Assembly: GCA_040791665.1 (NCBI GenBank)
Contig: JBFNNX010000031.1
Location: 62,001-126,000, forward strand
DNA: 64,000 nucleotides
Direction: 5' to 3'
DNA from: Thiodiazotropha sp040791665
GTDB taxonomy: Bacteria; Pseudomonadota; Gammaproteobacteria; Chromatiales; Chromatiaceae
The stretch's first letter is position 1, and each line of letters opens with the position of its first letter. A program made the position numbers and the translations under genes. The notes under the pieces are model-generated. The model was not told where the DNA came from, made no database searches, and saw nothing but the letters and a program-made list of their open reading frames with translations. Positions 43,530 to 53,485 of the stretch are shown in pieces.

Positions 43530-44999
43530 CTAGGGAATCCTCGGCGTCACCTGCGGGAAGTATCCCAAATGCTCTGTCTGCCACCATCTACCGCTTTGCC
43601 TCCGCTCCTCGGCAGTGGTGAAACGGTATCTGAAGCTGTCCACCCGAAGGTATCGCGGCGGACTATCGGGGAAGGGATTGTGTCCCAGCAGGGCCGTGAC
43701 TGTCTCTGATCCCTGGTGCAACCGTTGCAAAAAGCGGCCGAACCAATTCATTTGTAATGGCTGCTGAGTGGGAACGAACCAGATCATCCAATCGAGCCGT
43801 GGCTGATGGGGGATGATCATCCCAGGCGCCTGGGTTGGATCACCGGGTTTATATTTAAAGTCATAGGTCCGCCACGTATGACCATCATCAGACCCCTGGA
43901 TGACAAGCTCATGTCTCTCGGTCTGCATGGTGGGAAAGATGTGGAAGATATGGCCGATACCGAACCGTTGCACCGACCTGCTAAAGTCCTGAATCACAGA
44001 TGGAACTGCTTGGGTACGAACAAGATTAGCGCCAAAACTGATCAGGCTGGCCGGAACGATGAGCAGCGAGGCGGTAACGATCAGAGCTGTGCGTAATCGT
44101 CCAGGTGATTGTACAGGCGTTTCAATCCGCTGTTGTAGCGAGGCGGGGAGTATCCGTTTCAACAATGGATCATGGAGAAGAAAGAGACACAGAATGATAG
44201 TCATCAGATTGATGAAATTGTGATTGCTGGTGGCGATGATCAACAGCTGCATCAGGATAGTGATAGCGGCTGCAAAGTAGCGGAAACGGCGAGGAAAAAA
44301 GATCAGGAAGGGTACCAGCAGTTCAGTGAAAAGTGTCAAAATCACTCCGGCCTTGAGCAGCAGTTCCGGCAGTTGATGGGCGTACCATGCACCGATATGC
44401 GGTAGTGGTTGAGTTTCAAAGTAGTGGTTAAGGGCCGTCAAACCCGACCAGGATGGATCGCCGCTGAGTAACTTGAAGATACCGGACATGAAACGCAATC
44501 GAAACAACAGCCAATCGAACAGGAAGATCAGTAGCAGATTTCCCCCGCCCACTAAAAAAATTGCGAGAAATCCCGTTTCCAGCAACAGTGTGTCCCATTG
44601 AAAGTTGGTGAATATCTGTCCGGCGTGGTAAAGCGAGAGATAGAGCAGGAACAGCAAAATCAGCGCCGGTCTTTCCCAGCGTCCAGACAGCAGGATCAGT
44701 GAAAACAGAATCCCCAGCAGGCTCACGGTGCGCAGTGCCGGGTCACTGATCCCTGTAATCCAGAAGATGGAGGGAAACCAGAACCAGGCTCCCTCCCCAT
44801 AATGCTCCGCAGCCAGGCTAAAATATTCACTTAGCGGCAGGATACCCGATTCACCGACCAACCCGGTGATCTGTACCGACAGGGAGGCAAAGGCCGCCAG
44901 ATAGACAAGGGCCAGCAGACGCAGAAACAACCAACTCACCAAGCGCTGATCTGCGGCAGGTTTAAACAGCCGGGACATGGCGGGTTTGAACTGATTCAT
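43530..44999 (-). CDS. Lipase maturation factor-family membrane protein
   Basis: A 489-residue protein with about eight membrane helices in the first 330 residues. Conserved family elements are FTNFQWDTLLLETGFLA, LFRLRFMSGIFKLLSGDPSW and LPHIGAWYAHQLPELLLK. The C-terminal part (LFHIFPTMQTERHELVIQGSD and RLDWMIWF) fits LMF proteins, which assist lipase folding in animals; bacterial members are of unknown role. No lipase gene is adjacent. The start at ATG 44999 has no strong ribosome binding site. Confidence 0.82.
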   Translation of the reverse strand: MNQFKPAMSRLFKPAADQRLVSWLFLRLLALVYLAAFASLSVQITGLVGESGILPLSEYFSLAAEHYGEGAWFWFPSIFWITGISDPALRTVSLLGILFSLILLSGRWERPALILLFLLYLSLYHAGQIFTNFQWDTLLLETGFLAIFLVGGGNLLLIFLFDWLLFRLRFMSGIFKLLSGDPSWSGLTALNHYFETQPLPHIGAWYAHQLPELLLKAGVILTLFTELLVPFLIFFPRRFRYFAAAITILMQLLIIATSNHNFINLMTIILCLFLLHDPLLKRILPASLQQRIETPVQSPGRLRTALIVTASLLIVPASLISFGANLVRTQAVPSVIQDFSRSVQRFGIGHIFHIFPTMQTERHELVIQGSDDGHTWRTYDFKYKPGDPTQAPGMIIPHQPRLDWMIWFVPTQQPLQMNWFGRFLQRLHQGSETVTALLGHNPFPDSPPRYLRVDSFRYRFTTAEERRQSGRWWQTEHLGYFPQVTPRIP

Positions 45000-45224
45000 A
45001 GGTTTATGAATAGACAATCCTTCATTGACGAAATTGTAACAATATGGTGAAACACGTGCGATGATGCGAAGCAATGCGCAGTTAGATTCAGCGATAGACA
45101 ATATTCACATTCGCAAGCAGGGTAAAAAACTTTTTCAGTATTGAAATTCATGACATGATTGGCCGATCGCACCTAAATCGTTACAAAAAGCATAAATACG
45201 AACACATATTTGAATAACGGCAAA

Positions 45225-45899
45225 ATGAAAGTAGAGATCACACCATTAGAGGCACGAGTAGTTGGATGCCTGCTTGAAAAAGAGGTCACAACCCCTGACC
45301 AGTATCCACTCTCACTCGCCGCTCTAACCAATGCCTGCAACCAGAAGAGCAGCCGTGATCCCGTGCTGCAGTTGCAAGAGGTAGAGGTTCAGAATCTGCT
45401 GGATGAGTTGAAGAAAAAACACCTTGTCAGTGATCGAACCGGGTTTGGCAGTCGTGTGGCTAAATATCAACATCGATTTTGCAATACCGGTTTTGGCGCG
45501 CTTGAATTTTCAACCCGGGAGTTGGGGATTATCTGTGTGTTACTGCTCAGGGGGCCACAGACACCTGGCGAGTTGCGCAGCCGTACCAATCGACTATGTC
45601 AATTCTCCGACGTACAAGAGGTCGAGTCGGTACTGAATGGATTGATGCAACGGGCGGATGGGCCTTTCGTGGTGCGTCTTATGCGTGAATCCGGCAGACG
45701 CGAATCACGCTATGCGCATCTTTTTTGCGGCGATGTGGAGGATAATAGCGAGTTGACCGGGCCGGATATCATCGAAGCAGATCAGGATACAGGGCAGGCA
45801 TCTCGAATCGAGCAGCTGGAAGTAATACTGAATGAGATGCGTGGAGAAATAGATAACCTTAAGGTGCGTATCGATGAATTGGAGTTACGCCGTAACTGA
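45225..45899 (+). CDS. yceH: YceH/DUF480 family protein
   Basis: A 224-residue double winged-helix protein. ITPLEARVVGCLLEKEVTTP, DQYPLSLAALTNACNQKSSRDP and LLRGPQTPGELRSRTNRL are DUF480 signatures. The C-terminus is coiled-coil (IEQLEVILNEMRGEIDNL). Role unknown. ATG 45225 chosen; an in-frame TTG 15 bases earlier is possible. Confidence 0.92.
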   Translation: MKVEITPLEARVVGCLLEKEVTTPDQYPLSLAALTNACNQKSSRDPVLQLQEVEVQNLLDELKKKHLVSDRTGFGSRVAKYQHRFCNTGFGALEFSTRELGIICVLLLRGPQTPGELRSRTNRLCQFSDVQEVESVLNGLMQRADGPFVVRLMRESGRRESRYAHLFCGDVEDNSELTGPDIIEADQDTGQASRIEQLEVILNEMRGEIDNLKVRIDELELRRN

Positions 45900-45934
45900 G
45901 CAATCCATTGCCGGCGCACGGGGCAGCCGACGGA

Positions 45935-46648
45935 CTACCATTCAATTGGCTTCCCAAACCGGAAAAAACCTCCGCTCGGCCCATCATCCGCTAGCGTGGC
46001 TGCCCAGATGATGCCTTCCACACCTTCAGGAATAGACAGGGTTGCCTCTTTTCCCCCCATATCTGTCCGCACCCAACCTGGGCATACGGAATTGATTTTT
46101 ACCTTCGTCTGCCTCAACTCCTCGGAAAAGATCCGGGTCAAGGCATTGAGAGCTGTCTTCGACAATCGGTAGGATGGGCAGCAACCCCCCATTTCACTGA
46201 GTTGGCCCATTCCGGATGAGACATTGACCACACATCCCTTTCCATCCATAAGCGGGATGAGTGTTTGACAAAGCCTTAACGGACCGAGCGTATTCGTATC
46301 GAAGCCACTGAGAACGGTTTCGATTTCGGTATTGAAGATGCTGCTTTTTGAATCCTCCGGGGAAGGGTCGGGAAATATGCCTGCGTTATTGACGAGGATT
46401 TGCAGCCGTTTGTGGTGTTGCCGGAAGTGTTGCACTAAAGTCTGTATGGAGGCCTCACTGCGAACATCCAGGGGGTGGTAGGAGGCATCCATGCCTTCGT
46501 TTTGCAGCATCTGTTGAGCGGCCTGCCCCTCAACCTCATTTCGGCTGGTCATTAGAACATGGTTACCAAGCCTGGCCAGTTGGCGGCTGGTTTCCAAACC
46601 GAGCCCACGGTTGGCGCCGGTCACGATAGCAACTGAATGATCTGTCAT
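45935..46648 (-). CDS. Short-chain dehydrogenase/reductase
   Basis: A 237-residue NAD(P)-dependent SDR. The cofactor motif is VTGANRGLGLETS, the NNAG motif is LVNNAGIFPDP, and the catalytic Ser is in VNVSSGMG with YRLSKTALNALT (Tyr-x-x-x-Lys). PGWVRTDMGG is typical of the carbonyl-reductase-like branch. The substrate cannot be inferred. It converges with yceH. Confidence 0.88.
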   Translation of the reverse strand: MTDHSVAIVTGANRGLGLETSRQLARLGNHVLMTSRNEVEGQAAQQMLQNEGMDASYHPLDVRSEASIQTLVQHFRQHHKRLQILVNNAGIFPDPSPEDSKSSIFNTEIETVLSGFDTNTLGPLRLCQTLIPLMDGKGCVVNVSSGMGQLSEMGGCCPSYRLSKTALNALTRIFSEELRQTKVKINSVCPGWVRTDMGGKEATLSIPEGVEGIIWAATLADDGPSGGFFRFGKPIEW

Positions 46649-46818
46649 GGTCAATCTCAACAACGGTTAATGGGATATACCAGCCACATTCGGATTGATG
46701 GTCTGGCCCTGATCCAGCTCAACTGAAAGATCGATAAAAGATGGCTCTAAACCTTTCAATATGCGGCATATAGGCGCAAAATTTATCATAGATGACAGGC
46801 CATCTTCAGGAGTTAAGC

Positions 46819-47154
46819 ATGATTCCCATCAACTACCAGGTCACAGGTGAAGAAGAGTATTCGTTTCGTATAGAAATTGACGGGGATGGAAATTATACCG
46901 TTCATACAGGGACTTATGCGACACAAAAGCCGCGATCAGGAAAACTCACCACACAGCAGGAGTCTGAGCTTCAAAATGCGATTGCATCCCTGAAGTCATT
47001 CAGTGAGGACCCAAAATCGGGCGATGGGCAGGCGTTTCAGGCAAAACTGGTAGTTGGCGAGGGTGAACAACAGGTCGTCTATAGATTCTGGGAAGGAGCC
47101 CTGGAGCAAGACAAGATGTTGGCTGCACTGGTCAGACAGCTGGAAGTGATCTGA
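46819..47154 (+). CDS. Hypothetical protein, 111 residues
   Basis: No family recognised. A compact beta-rich protein: YSFRIEIDGDGNYTVHTGTY, then an acidic helix-rich middle (QQESELQNAIASLKSF) and KLVVGEGEQQVVYRFWEG. AGGAG precedes ATG 46819 by seven bases. It is monocistronic, with copy C of the inverted-repeat element about 200 bases downstream. Confidence 0.55.
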   Translation: MIPINYQVTGEEEYSFRIEIDGDGNYTVHTGTYATQKPRSGKLTTQQESELQNAIASLKSFSEDPKSGDGQAFQAKLVVGEGEQQVVYRFWEGALEQDKMLAALVRQLEVI

Positions 47155-47349
47155 TCCGGTACACCGGTGGGTGATAAATTACTGACATTTTGAACATTTG
47201 TGGTAACCCAATGGATTTTATGTGTGCTGGATAGGAGGAAAAAGTTGGACTTTTCTGAAATAACTGCTAGGAAAATATTTATTGCTCCACAGCCATATTC
47301 TATGTGACAAATATATGTATATAAGGTCAAATTTTTCTTAGAGATGATG

Positions 47350-47618
47350 TTAGGACCTGTTAACACTAATCCAATCGGTTCTGTAGCACTTGAAAACCCG
47401 CTAACCAAAGCGCGAGGAGATATGTTTGGTGATGCCAGATGAACAACGTGCAGCGCTGAGCGATTTTTTTCAGTCTCAACTCGCAGGGCTGGGGCTGTTT
47501 TACCGCGCAACCACGTCAACATTCGCCCTTCGAGCGTCACAAATTATCACCCGGGTTACCTGGCTGGACGAAAGAGAGTGCCAGTGGAGCCGGCCGGATT
47601 AGTGTTAATTGGCCCTAG
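47350..47618. mobile_element. MITE-like inverted-repeat element, copy C (degenerate)
   Basis: The left end TTAGGACCTGTTAACACTAA and the right end GGATTAGTGTTAATTGGCCC retain the terminal repeats with substitutions. The interior aligns with copy A in several blocks (GCGCGAGGAGA, TTTGGTG, GGGCTGGGGCT, TTCGC), with many changes. It is an older copy of the same family. The next gene starts ten bases after it. Confidence 0.75.
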
Positions 47619-47627
47619 GACGTACTG

Positions 47628-48572
47628 ATGCATAATCCAGATAACACACCCAACGGCACAATCAGGGAAATCGATGGCAAGACCTGTATCTTCTATGACG
47701 GATACTGGATAAAGCACTATGTGCCGATGGAAGATAACCTGGAGACGAAAAAGCACTTAATCGAGGCCCTTACCCGTCGACTTTTCAACCATGTTGAGCA
47801 TGGCATCAACATGCCCGGCGACCGACTGGATGAGGCCAGAAAGGCATATGAGGAGGAGGACGATCCGGATCTGAAACGTGTAAAGGGCGCTATGTTGGCA
47901 GGCGCCCTGTTCAATCGTGGCACTGACATATTCAGAGACTTGGTAAAACTGAAGGATGTAAATATAAAGAGTGGCAAAGGCAGGGAGATGCTGCATGAGT
48001 GCGGTCAGTATCTGCTGGAGGCGTTGGAACTTGGTAATCTTGTGAAGCATCGCAGCGGAGACGAGGGCATTGATGAGCTCTGGGGTGAACCCTTCCGGGC
48101 ATTCACTATTCCTATAGAATCGTTTTATGAGAGTCGTTACATAAAGATCGCGCAGACTATGCACGATATCGATAATATCTCGGAGGCGATGATCGAAGCG
48201 TTCCAGGATAGTCATTTCTTCAAGGGTGTTGAGGAATCAACCCGGCAATTTGCAGGGGCGGCAAAACTCAAGTGTGAAACACTGCGCACCGATCCGGTAA
48301 TATTCGATGTCTGGCCCAAATTTGCGGTTGCCGGTGAAAAGCTCATGCAAATCGGGCCGTTAGAGAGAAATAATGATTCTTGTCTGGCATGTTGGGAAGC
48401 AGACGAGGGACATCGACTGATCAAAGATGGTGTGGATCTCATTACCCACATCGCCAGGGCCAGAGTTTCTATGCCGAAAAGTACCAGTGCATTCATTGAC
48501 CGTTGCCACTCCTACCTGGCTTGCCGGGGGAGTGCTCCGGGACTCTCTCGGGTCGAATTGAAATCCCTTTGA
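47628..48572 (+). CDS. Hypothetical protein next to inverted-repeat copy C
   Basis: A 314-residue soluble protein, no family recognised. It has several helices (LIEALTRRLFNHVEHGINM, AMLAGALFNRGTDIFRDLVK, LHECGQYLLEALELGNLV) and a Cys-containing segment (NDSCLACWEADEGH). It begins ten bases after the end of copy C, so its promoter and upstream region may derive from the element. No ribosome binding site is obvious (GGACGTACTG). Confidence 0.5.
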   Translation: MHNPDNTPNGTIREIDGKTCIFYDGYWIKHYVPMEDNLETKKHLIEALTRRLFNHVEHGINMPGDRLDEARKAYEEEDDPDLKRVKGAMLAGALFNRGTDIFRDLVKLKDVNIKSGKGREMLHECGQYLLEALELGNLVKHRSGDEGIDELWGEPFRAFTIPIESFYESRYIKIAQTMHDIDNISEAMIEAFQDSHFFKGVEESTRQFAGAAKLKCETLRTDPVIFDVWPKFAVAGEKLMQIGPLERNNDSCLACWEADEGHRLIKDGVDLITHIARARVSMPKSTSAFIDRCHSYLACRGSAPGLSRVELKSL

Positions 48573-48859
48573 AGAGACCTTTATTTAAAGGTTGCAGCAC
48601 GCAGAATCACCGTCTAACGAATCCACCGTATACTGAAGAGAGCAGTGGTATTGCCATATGCTTCCATGTCGATAGCTATGCATGATGGTATATTGGGTCT
48701 TATCTACAGGATATGGTTTGCAGTGTTACACTGCGGCGATTTTTCGCCTAACAGGATATGCGGAGAGGTCGATAGAAAAACAAATTCCTAAGTGTCGGGC
48801 CGTAAATTCCAGGGGCTTACTCCTTCGCGATCATGTTGTAAATTGAATGTAACTACTAA

Positions 48860-51322
48860 ATGTTTGAATCGTATTACAAATTAGACGCAAACCCATTCCG
48901 GTTGAGTGCCGATGAACGGTTCCGGTTTGCACATAAAAACTACCTGAAGGCGTGGTCGTACTTGAGATATGCCCTGGAACAGGGTGAAGGCTTCATCATG
49001 GTTACAGGCAGGCCCGGCTCAGGCAAGACAACGTTGATACGCGATATATTGTCGGAAGTCGATAATTCGAAAATTCTCGCAATCAATCTGGTTACCAATC
49101 AACTACAAGCTGAAGAACTGTTGCGAAAAGTGGCTTTGGAGTTTGGGCTGCCTGCTGAAAGCTTCAATAAGGCTACGCTGCTGACGAGTATCGAGAATTT
49201 CGTCACCAAAGAGTACCAGGCGGGTAGGCGGGCCGTCATCGTCATTGACGAGGCACAGAATTTAACCCTGAATGGGCTTGAAGAGCTTCGTCTGCTATCC
49301 AATCTTCAGAGCGGGAGCCATCCGCTCTTCCAGATATTTCTTATTGGCCAGGAGGAGCTTCGCTCACTCATTCTGAGTCCGGAGATGGAACAGATTCGTC
49401 AGCGGATGATCGCTAGCTGTCAAATCGAAACCATGGATGTACAACAGACGGAGGGGTACATTGAACATAGACTTGGTATTGTGGGTTGGAATCGGGACCC
49501 GATGTTTGCTGAGGCCATTTTTCCGCTCATACACTACTTGTCAGGTGGCATACCGAGAAAAATCAATCACATCGTCAGTCGCTTGCTCCTCTATGGCGCA
49601 TTGGAGGAGAAGCATGAGTTCACAGAAGAAGATGTGTGGATTGTAGCCAGGGAGCTGTTTGATGAGGAACGTCTATCCATTCAGAGTGGAGAATCCTTTA
49701 CCACATTCAAGGACAAATATGGTCAGGAAGAAGGCCTCAAGTCAGAACCGCACGAACCGGGCTCGGATATAGAGAGTATTGAACACCCGCAGGTTGTTAA
49801 TGCCGAGAGTACCGGCATCGGCGAACTCGACACTGAGTTGCCCGAGGAGAGTGAGGCCAAGTCGGTGTCTGAAGCAGAAGCAGGGGCAGAAACAGAGGCA
49901 GAGGCAAAGCCAGAGCTAGGGGTAGAAACAGGCGTAGAGGCAGAAGTCGAGGTAGAGGCTGAGTCTGAATCCGAGGTGGAAGCGGGTGTCGAACCGGATA
50001 TTGAACCAGAGGCAGAAGAGGCCAATGGTTCAGGGCCAGAAACAGAGGATAGAGGGCATATCTCCGAATTCTATCCCTATGGAGAGGATCTGGTCGGTTC
50101 TGACTCCTTATCCGAAGCGGAAAAGCAATCTTCAGATGAGGCTGCAGAAGCAGTCTCAATCGATGAAACAGAGCGCCTTGCCACGCCATTACCCACAGAG
50201 CAAGCATCCATAGTTCCTGGAAAGACTTATGTCGATGAGTCTGATATGGACGCTTTGAGATCGAAGCTATTCAAAGAGGGTGACATCAAAGTTGAAGATG
50301 CGGCTAGTGAAATCACTGAAACCAATCCAGAGGATATCCTCAACCTGCCATCCATGCAGGCAGAAAGACGTAAACACGAAATTGATGAAAAAGGGGGGTT
50401 GATCAACACGGCTGAGACGCTTGAGGTTGATGATCTGTTTACCGGCACTTTTGGTAAGTCGTTACGCAATATATTCTTTTTTGTGTTGGCCGGTCTCTTC
50501 TTTTTAGCGCTGTTTATCATCAAACCTGAGCGCATTGATCAGGCCTGGAACGGGATAGTCGACAAGCTGCAATCGACGGTCAAACCGGCAGATGATGGAC
50601 TTGAGAAGATCCCTCCCTCTGTTGGGAATGAGCAGCAAATGCCTGAAACTGAAGAGATCCAGCCCCTCCAGGTCGATGTTGATGAGAGTATCGAGACTTC
50701 GACAGCGACTAGTGCCATAGAAACAGAGCCTGAGAAAGCGGAATCCGGTGCAGAGTCAGATCCCGCGATCGTTGATACGGAAACGGACAAACCTGAAACA
50801 ACAGCAGATGTTGAAAGTGACGTTGAAATGAGCACGCCCATGGAAAACATGGAAGCGACACTCGAGGCGGATCCCGTAGAAAAGGCCAGCAAAGACTATA
50901 TTGCAACCCAGTCAAGATATCAGAAAATCGAAATTGGTGCGGGCACTGAGGAAAAGATAGAGAGTACACCCACTACACGCAAGTTTCAGATCTACTTTGA
51001 ATTTGATAATCCAAACATACCGGACCAGTTCAAGGAAATGTTGAATGATCTGTATATTGTCCTCTCGCTCAACAAGGCATCCACAATGACCATTACCGGT
51101 TATACGGATGCAAGCGGCGATCCAATCTACAACCTGCGCCTGTCGGTAGAACGTGCAAATGCCGTATCCAGCTACTTCACGGAACGAGGCATCAGCTCAG
51201 CGCGTATTCAAGTCGAAGGCCGGGGTCCGGTGCCGAAATCAACGAATGATGAACATGAAGAGCTGGAGAAGCGGTTCGGTAACAGGCGAGTGGAAATCAT
51301 ACTACGCGAAAGTGGCGAATAG
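48860..51322 (+). CDS. AAA ATPase (ExeA/GspA type) fused to an OmpA peptidoglycan-binding domain
   Basis: An 820-residue protein. Residues 1-270 form an ExeA-like AAA ATPase: Walker A GRPGSGKTT (50-58), Walker B VIVIDEAQN (125-133), then arginine-finger and sensor region GGIPRKINHIVSRLLLYG. Residues 290-530 are an acidic linker with many Glu-Ala dipeptides. One membrane helix follows (about 537-556), another acidic linker, and an OmpA-like domain (708-813) with TGYTDASGDPIYN, LRLSVERANAV and RFGNRRVEI. Layout is as in GspA/ExeA, with OmpA replacing the usual PG-binding domain. Confidence 0.88.
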   Translation: MFESYYKLDANPFRLSADERFRFAHKNYLKAWSYLRYALEQGEGFIMVTGRPGSGKTTLIRDILSEVDNSKILAINLVTNQLQAEELLRKVALEFGLPAESFNKATLLTSIENFVTKEYQAGRRAVIVIDEAQNLTLNGLEELRLLSNLQSGSHPLFQIFLIGQEELRSLILSPEMEQIRQRMIASCQIETMDVQQTEGYIEHRLGIVGWNRDPMFAEAIFPLIHYLSGGIPRKINHIVSRLLLYGALEEKHEFTEEDVWIVARELFDEERLSIQSGESFTTFKDKYGQEEGLKSEPHEPGSDIESIEHPQVVNAESTGIGELDTELPEESEAKSVSEAEAGAETEAEAKPELGVETGVEAEVEVEAESESEVEAGVEPDIEPEAEEANGSGPETEDRGHISEFYPYGEDLVGSDSLSEAEKQSSDEAAEAVSIDETERLATPLPTEQASIVPGKTYVDESDMDALRSKLFKEGDIKVEDAASEITETNPEDILNLPSMQAERRKHEIDEKGGLINTAETLEVDDLFTGTFGKSLRNIFFFVLAGLFFLALFIIKPERIDQAWNGIVDKLQSTVKPADDGLEKIPPSVGNEQQMPETEEIQPLQVDVDESIETSTATSAIETEPEKAESGAESDPAIVDTETDKPETTADVESDVEMSTPMENMEATLEADPVEKASKDYIATQSRYQKIEIGAGTEEKIESTPTTRKFQIYFEFDNPNIPDQFKEMLNDLYIVLSLNKASTMTITGYTDASGDPIYNLRLSVERANAVSSYFTERGISSARIQVEGRGPVPKSTNDEHEELEKRFGNRRVEIILRESGE

Positions 51323-51392
51323 GCTATTGCGTGAACATGATACCATTGCCTCTTTCACGCTATGGAGTGTGGGAGTGAATATATTACCTGAA

Positions 51393-52001
51393 TCACACCA
51401 CCATAGTAGGAATCACATCAAGAGACTCCAGCGATTCCAACAATGAATCGACGCACTCATCGATTTCCCGGTTTTCCGTATCGATGACGATTTCAGGATT
51501 CTCCGGTATCTCATAAGGTGATGAGATGCCTGTAAAATTGGGGATCTCACCCGCTCGCGCCTTTTTATAGAGTCCCTTCACGTCACGCGATTCACAAGTC
51601 TCGATCGATGCCTTGACAAAGACTTCGATGAAATCGTTCTCTTGAAACAGTCGGCGTACGTTCTCCCTGTCTTTGCGTATGGGAGAGATAAATGCAGTCA
51701 GCGCAATGATTCCCGCATCCACAAACAGCTTCGACATCTCTCCGATGCGCCGGATATTTTCCGTACGGTCCTCGATGCCGAATCCAAGATCCCTGCAGAG
51801 GCCATGTCTCACATTATCGCCGTCAAAGACATAAGTCCTGCATCCGCGTTGATGAAGCTGTTCTTCAAGGACGTGCGCCAGAGTGGACTTGCCGGAGCCG
51901 GAGAGACCTGTGAACCAGAGCAGTTTAGCTCTATGAAGATTCATCTTTTCCCGTCGTTCACGGGTGATGGTAGCTTGATGCCAGAAGACATTATCGTCCA
52001 T
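51393..52001 (-). CDS. cysC: Adenylylsulfate (APS) kinase CysC
   Basis: A 202-residue kinase that phosphorylates APS to PAPS. WFTGLSGSGKSTLAHVLE is the P-loop, VFDGDNVRHGLCRDLGF the APS site, and FISPIRKDRENVR and YKKARAGEIPNFTG complete the family pattern. No cysD/N or cysH lies beside it. PAPS is the sulfate donor for the two sulfotransferases in the right part, so a role in polysaccharide sulfation is more likely here than assimilation. It is divergent from the AAA/OmpA gene (convergent ends). Confidence 0.92.
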   Translation of the reverse strand: MDDNVFWHQATITRERREKMNLHRAKLLWFTGLSGSGKSTLAHVLEEQLHQRGCRTYVFDGDNVRHGLCRDLGFGIEDRTENIRRIGEMSKLFVDAGIIALTAFISPIRKDRENVRRLFQENDFIEVFVKASIETCESRDVKGLYKKARAGEIPNFTGISSPYEIPENPEIVIDTENREIDECVDSLLESLESLDVIPTMVV

Positions 52002-52063
52002 GTTGGTATACCTTAATACACTATGTTGCAGTTGATTATCGTCATGCGTACAAAAAAACAGGG

Positions 52064-53485
52064 TCAGTAGGCATTGTCATTTTTTAGCGTGAAAGGGGTC
52101 CTCAGCAAAATTGACAGATCAAGCCACAGTGACCAGTTGTTGATGTACTCCAGGTCATATTTGACCCGTTTCTCCATCTGCTTAAGTTCCTTGGTCTCTC
52201 CTCGAAAACCCCGAATCTGCGCCAACCCGGTAATACCGGGTTTGATACGGTGTCGCGCCAGATAGGCTTCGATCCGTTTTGAATACTCCAGATTGTGCTG
52301 CAACGCATGGGGCCTGGGGCCGACGAGCGACATCTGACCTGCCAATACGTTAAACAGTTGAGGCAGTTCATCGATGCTGGTGCGGCGTATGAATCGGCCA
52401 ATTCGTGTGATGCGTGGATCATCACGGGTCGCTTGTTTAACCACACCATCTTCCTCAGCATGAATCCGCATGCTGCGGAATTTCAAGATCCTGAAATTCT
52501 TGCCGTCCCAGCCAGTACGCACCTGTCTGAAAAAAACGGGTCCTGACGATTCGGCCTTTACCATGATTGCGGTGATCAACATAATCGGGCTGATTAAGAT
52601 GAGTATCAACAAGGCCAGTACACGATCCTCGATTGCCTTGATCAACAGGTGCGAACCGATCAGCGGGGTTTCCGATAGGGTTAAAATCGGTATGCCCGCC
52701 AACTCCTTAACACTGTGGTTGATCAGATTCAAAGCGTAGATATTGGGAGCCCAATGGATATTGACGTTTTCATTTAGCAGATCGAAATAGATCTGTTGGA
52801 TCATTGGCGAACTATCCAGTGAGACGGCGATATAGACCGTTTGGATTTCATGGACATTGATCAATCGTTTTATATCCTCCAGGTTGCCAAGCATGGGCAT
52901 GGCTGATTTGTCTGAATAATCCGTTGTTTTGTCGTTACCAGTGGATGACACAGCGCCAACAACCTCTTCAGGCATCCACGGATTGCTATTGATGCGGTCG
53001 TACAGATGGTTGGCCAAAGCACCACTACCGATGATCAGTGCCTTGGTGTTGACTTCTTGGGAGACCATATGCCTCTGTATCAACCTGACGCCAAAATGGA
53101 GGCTGACCTGAGCAATATAACCAAAGACAAAGAGGAGCAGTACCACAGTCCTGGAGTATGTTTCGGTATATTTTGTTACAAAAGCCAATAGGAGCAGAAA
53201 TGCAAAGGCACTGCTCCACGCTTTGAGAAGTTTAAAGGCCTTTTTCGTCATGGTGCCGTGATGACGATAGATGTTCATCCGGTCATAGATAACCGACATA
53301 CTGCCCAGTAGTACCAAGGCCAATATGATGTAGTGTGTCGTCAATTGACCATGTAGAGCAAAGGGTAGGGCGAGGATCAGGATTACGACAGTCAATCCGT
53401 CGAGGAAGGCCTGAAGCGAGGTAGTCAGATTGTTACGGCGCTGTAGCAGAGACCGGTCCGTTTGCTTGACGTCGAGCAAGTCCAT
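52064..53485 (-). CDS. Undecaprenyl-phosphate glucose phosphotransferase (WcaJ type)
   Basis: A 473-residue initiating sugar transferase. Four N-terminal membrane helices (about 20-120), a CoA-binding-like middle (ALIIGSGALANHLYDRI), a fifth helix (LALLILILISPIMLITAI) and the catalytic domain: VFFRQVRTGWDGKNFRILKFRSM, RTSIDELPQLFNVLAGQMSLVGPRPH and KPGITGLAQIRGFRGET. It transfers sugar-1-phosphate, usually glucose, to undecaprenyl phosphate, starting repeat-unit synthesis. ATG 53485 has CAGGAG upstream. Divergent from the chain-length gene. Confidence 0.9.
   Translation of the reverse strand: MDLLDVKQTDRSLLQRRNNLTTSLQAFLDGLTVVILILALPFALHGQLTTHYIILALVLLGSMSVIYDRMNIYRHHGTMTKKAFKLLKAWSSAFAFLLLLAFVTKYTETYSRTVVLLLFVFGYIAQVSLHFGVRLIQRHMVSQEVNTKALIIGSGALANHLYDRINSNPWMPEEVVGAVSSTGNDKTTDYSDKSAMPMLGNLEDIKRLINVHEIQTVYIAVSLDSSPMIQQIYFDLLNENVNIHWAPNIYALNLINHSVKELAGIPILTLSETPLIGSHLLIKAIEDRVLALLILILISPIMLITAIMVKAESSGPVFFRQVRTGWDGKNFRILKFRSMRIHAEEDGVVKQATRDDPRITRIGRFIRRTSIDELPQLFNVLAGQMSLVGPRPHALQHNLEYSKRIEAYLARHRIKPGITGLAQIRGFRGETKELKQMEKRVKYDLEYINNWSLWLDLSILLRTPFTLKNDNAY

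Noticed and set aside
49723..50207. Glu/Ala-rich direct repeats and opposite-strand Leu/Ser-rich frames
   Set aside because: They are the coding repeats and antisense of the acidic linker of the AAA/OmpA gene, not separate features.
51331..51361. GCGTGAA...TTCACGC inverted repeat between the AAA/OmpA gene and cysC
   Set aside because: The arms are 7 bases with a 17-base loop and no T-tract; too weak to call a terminator.
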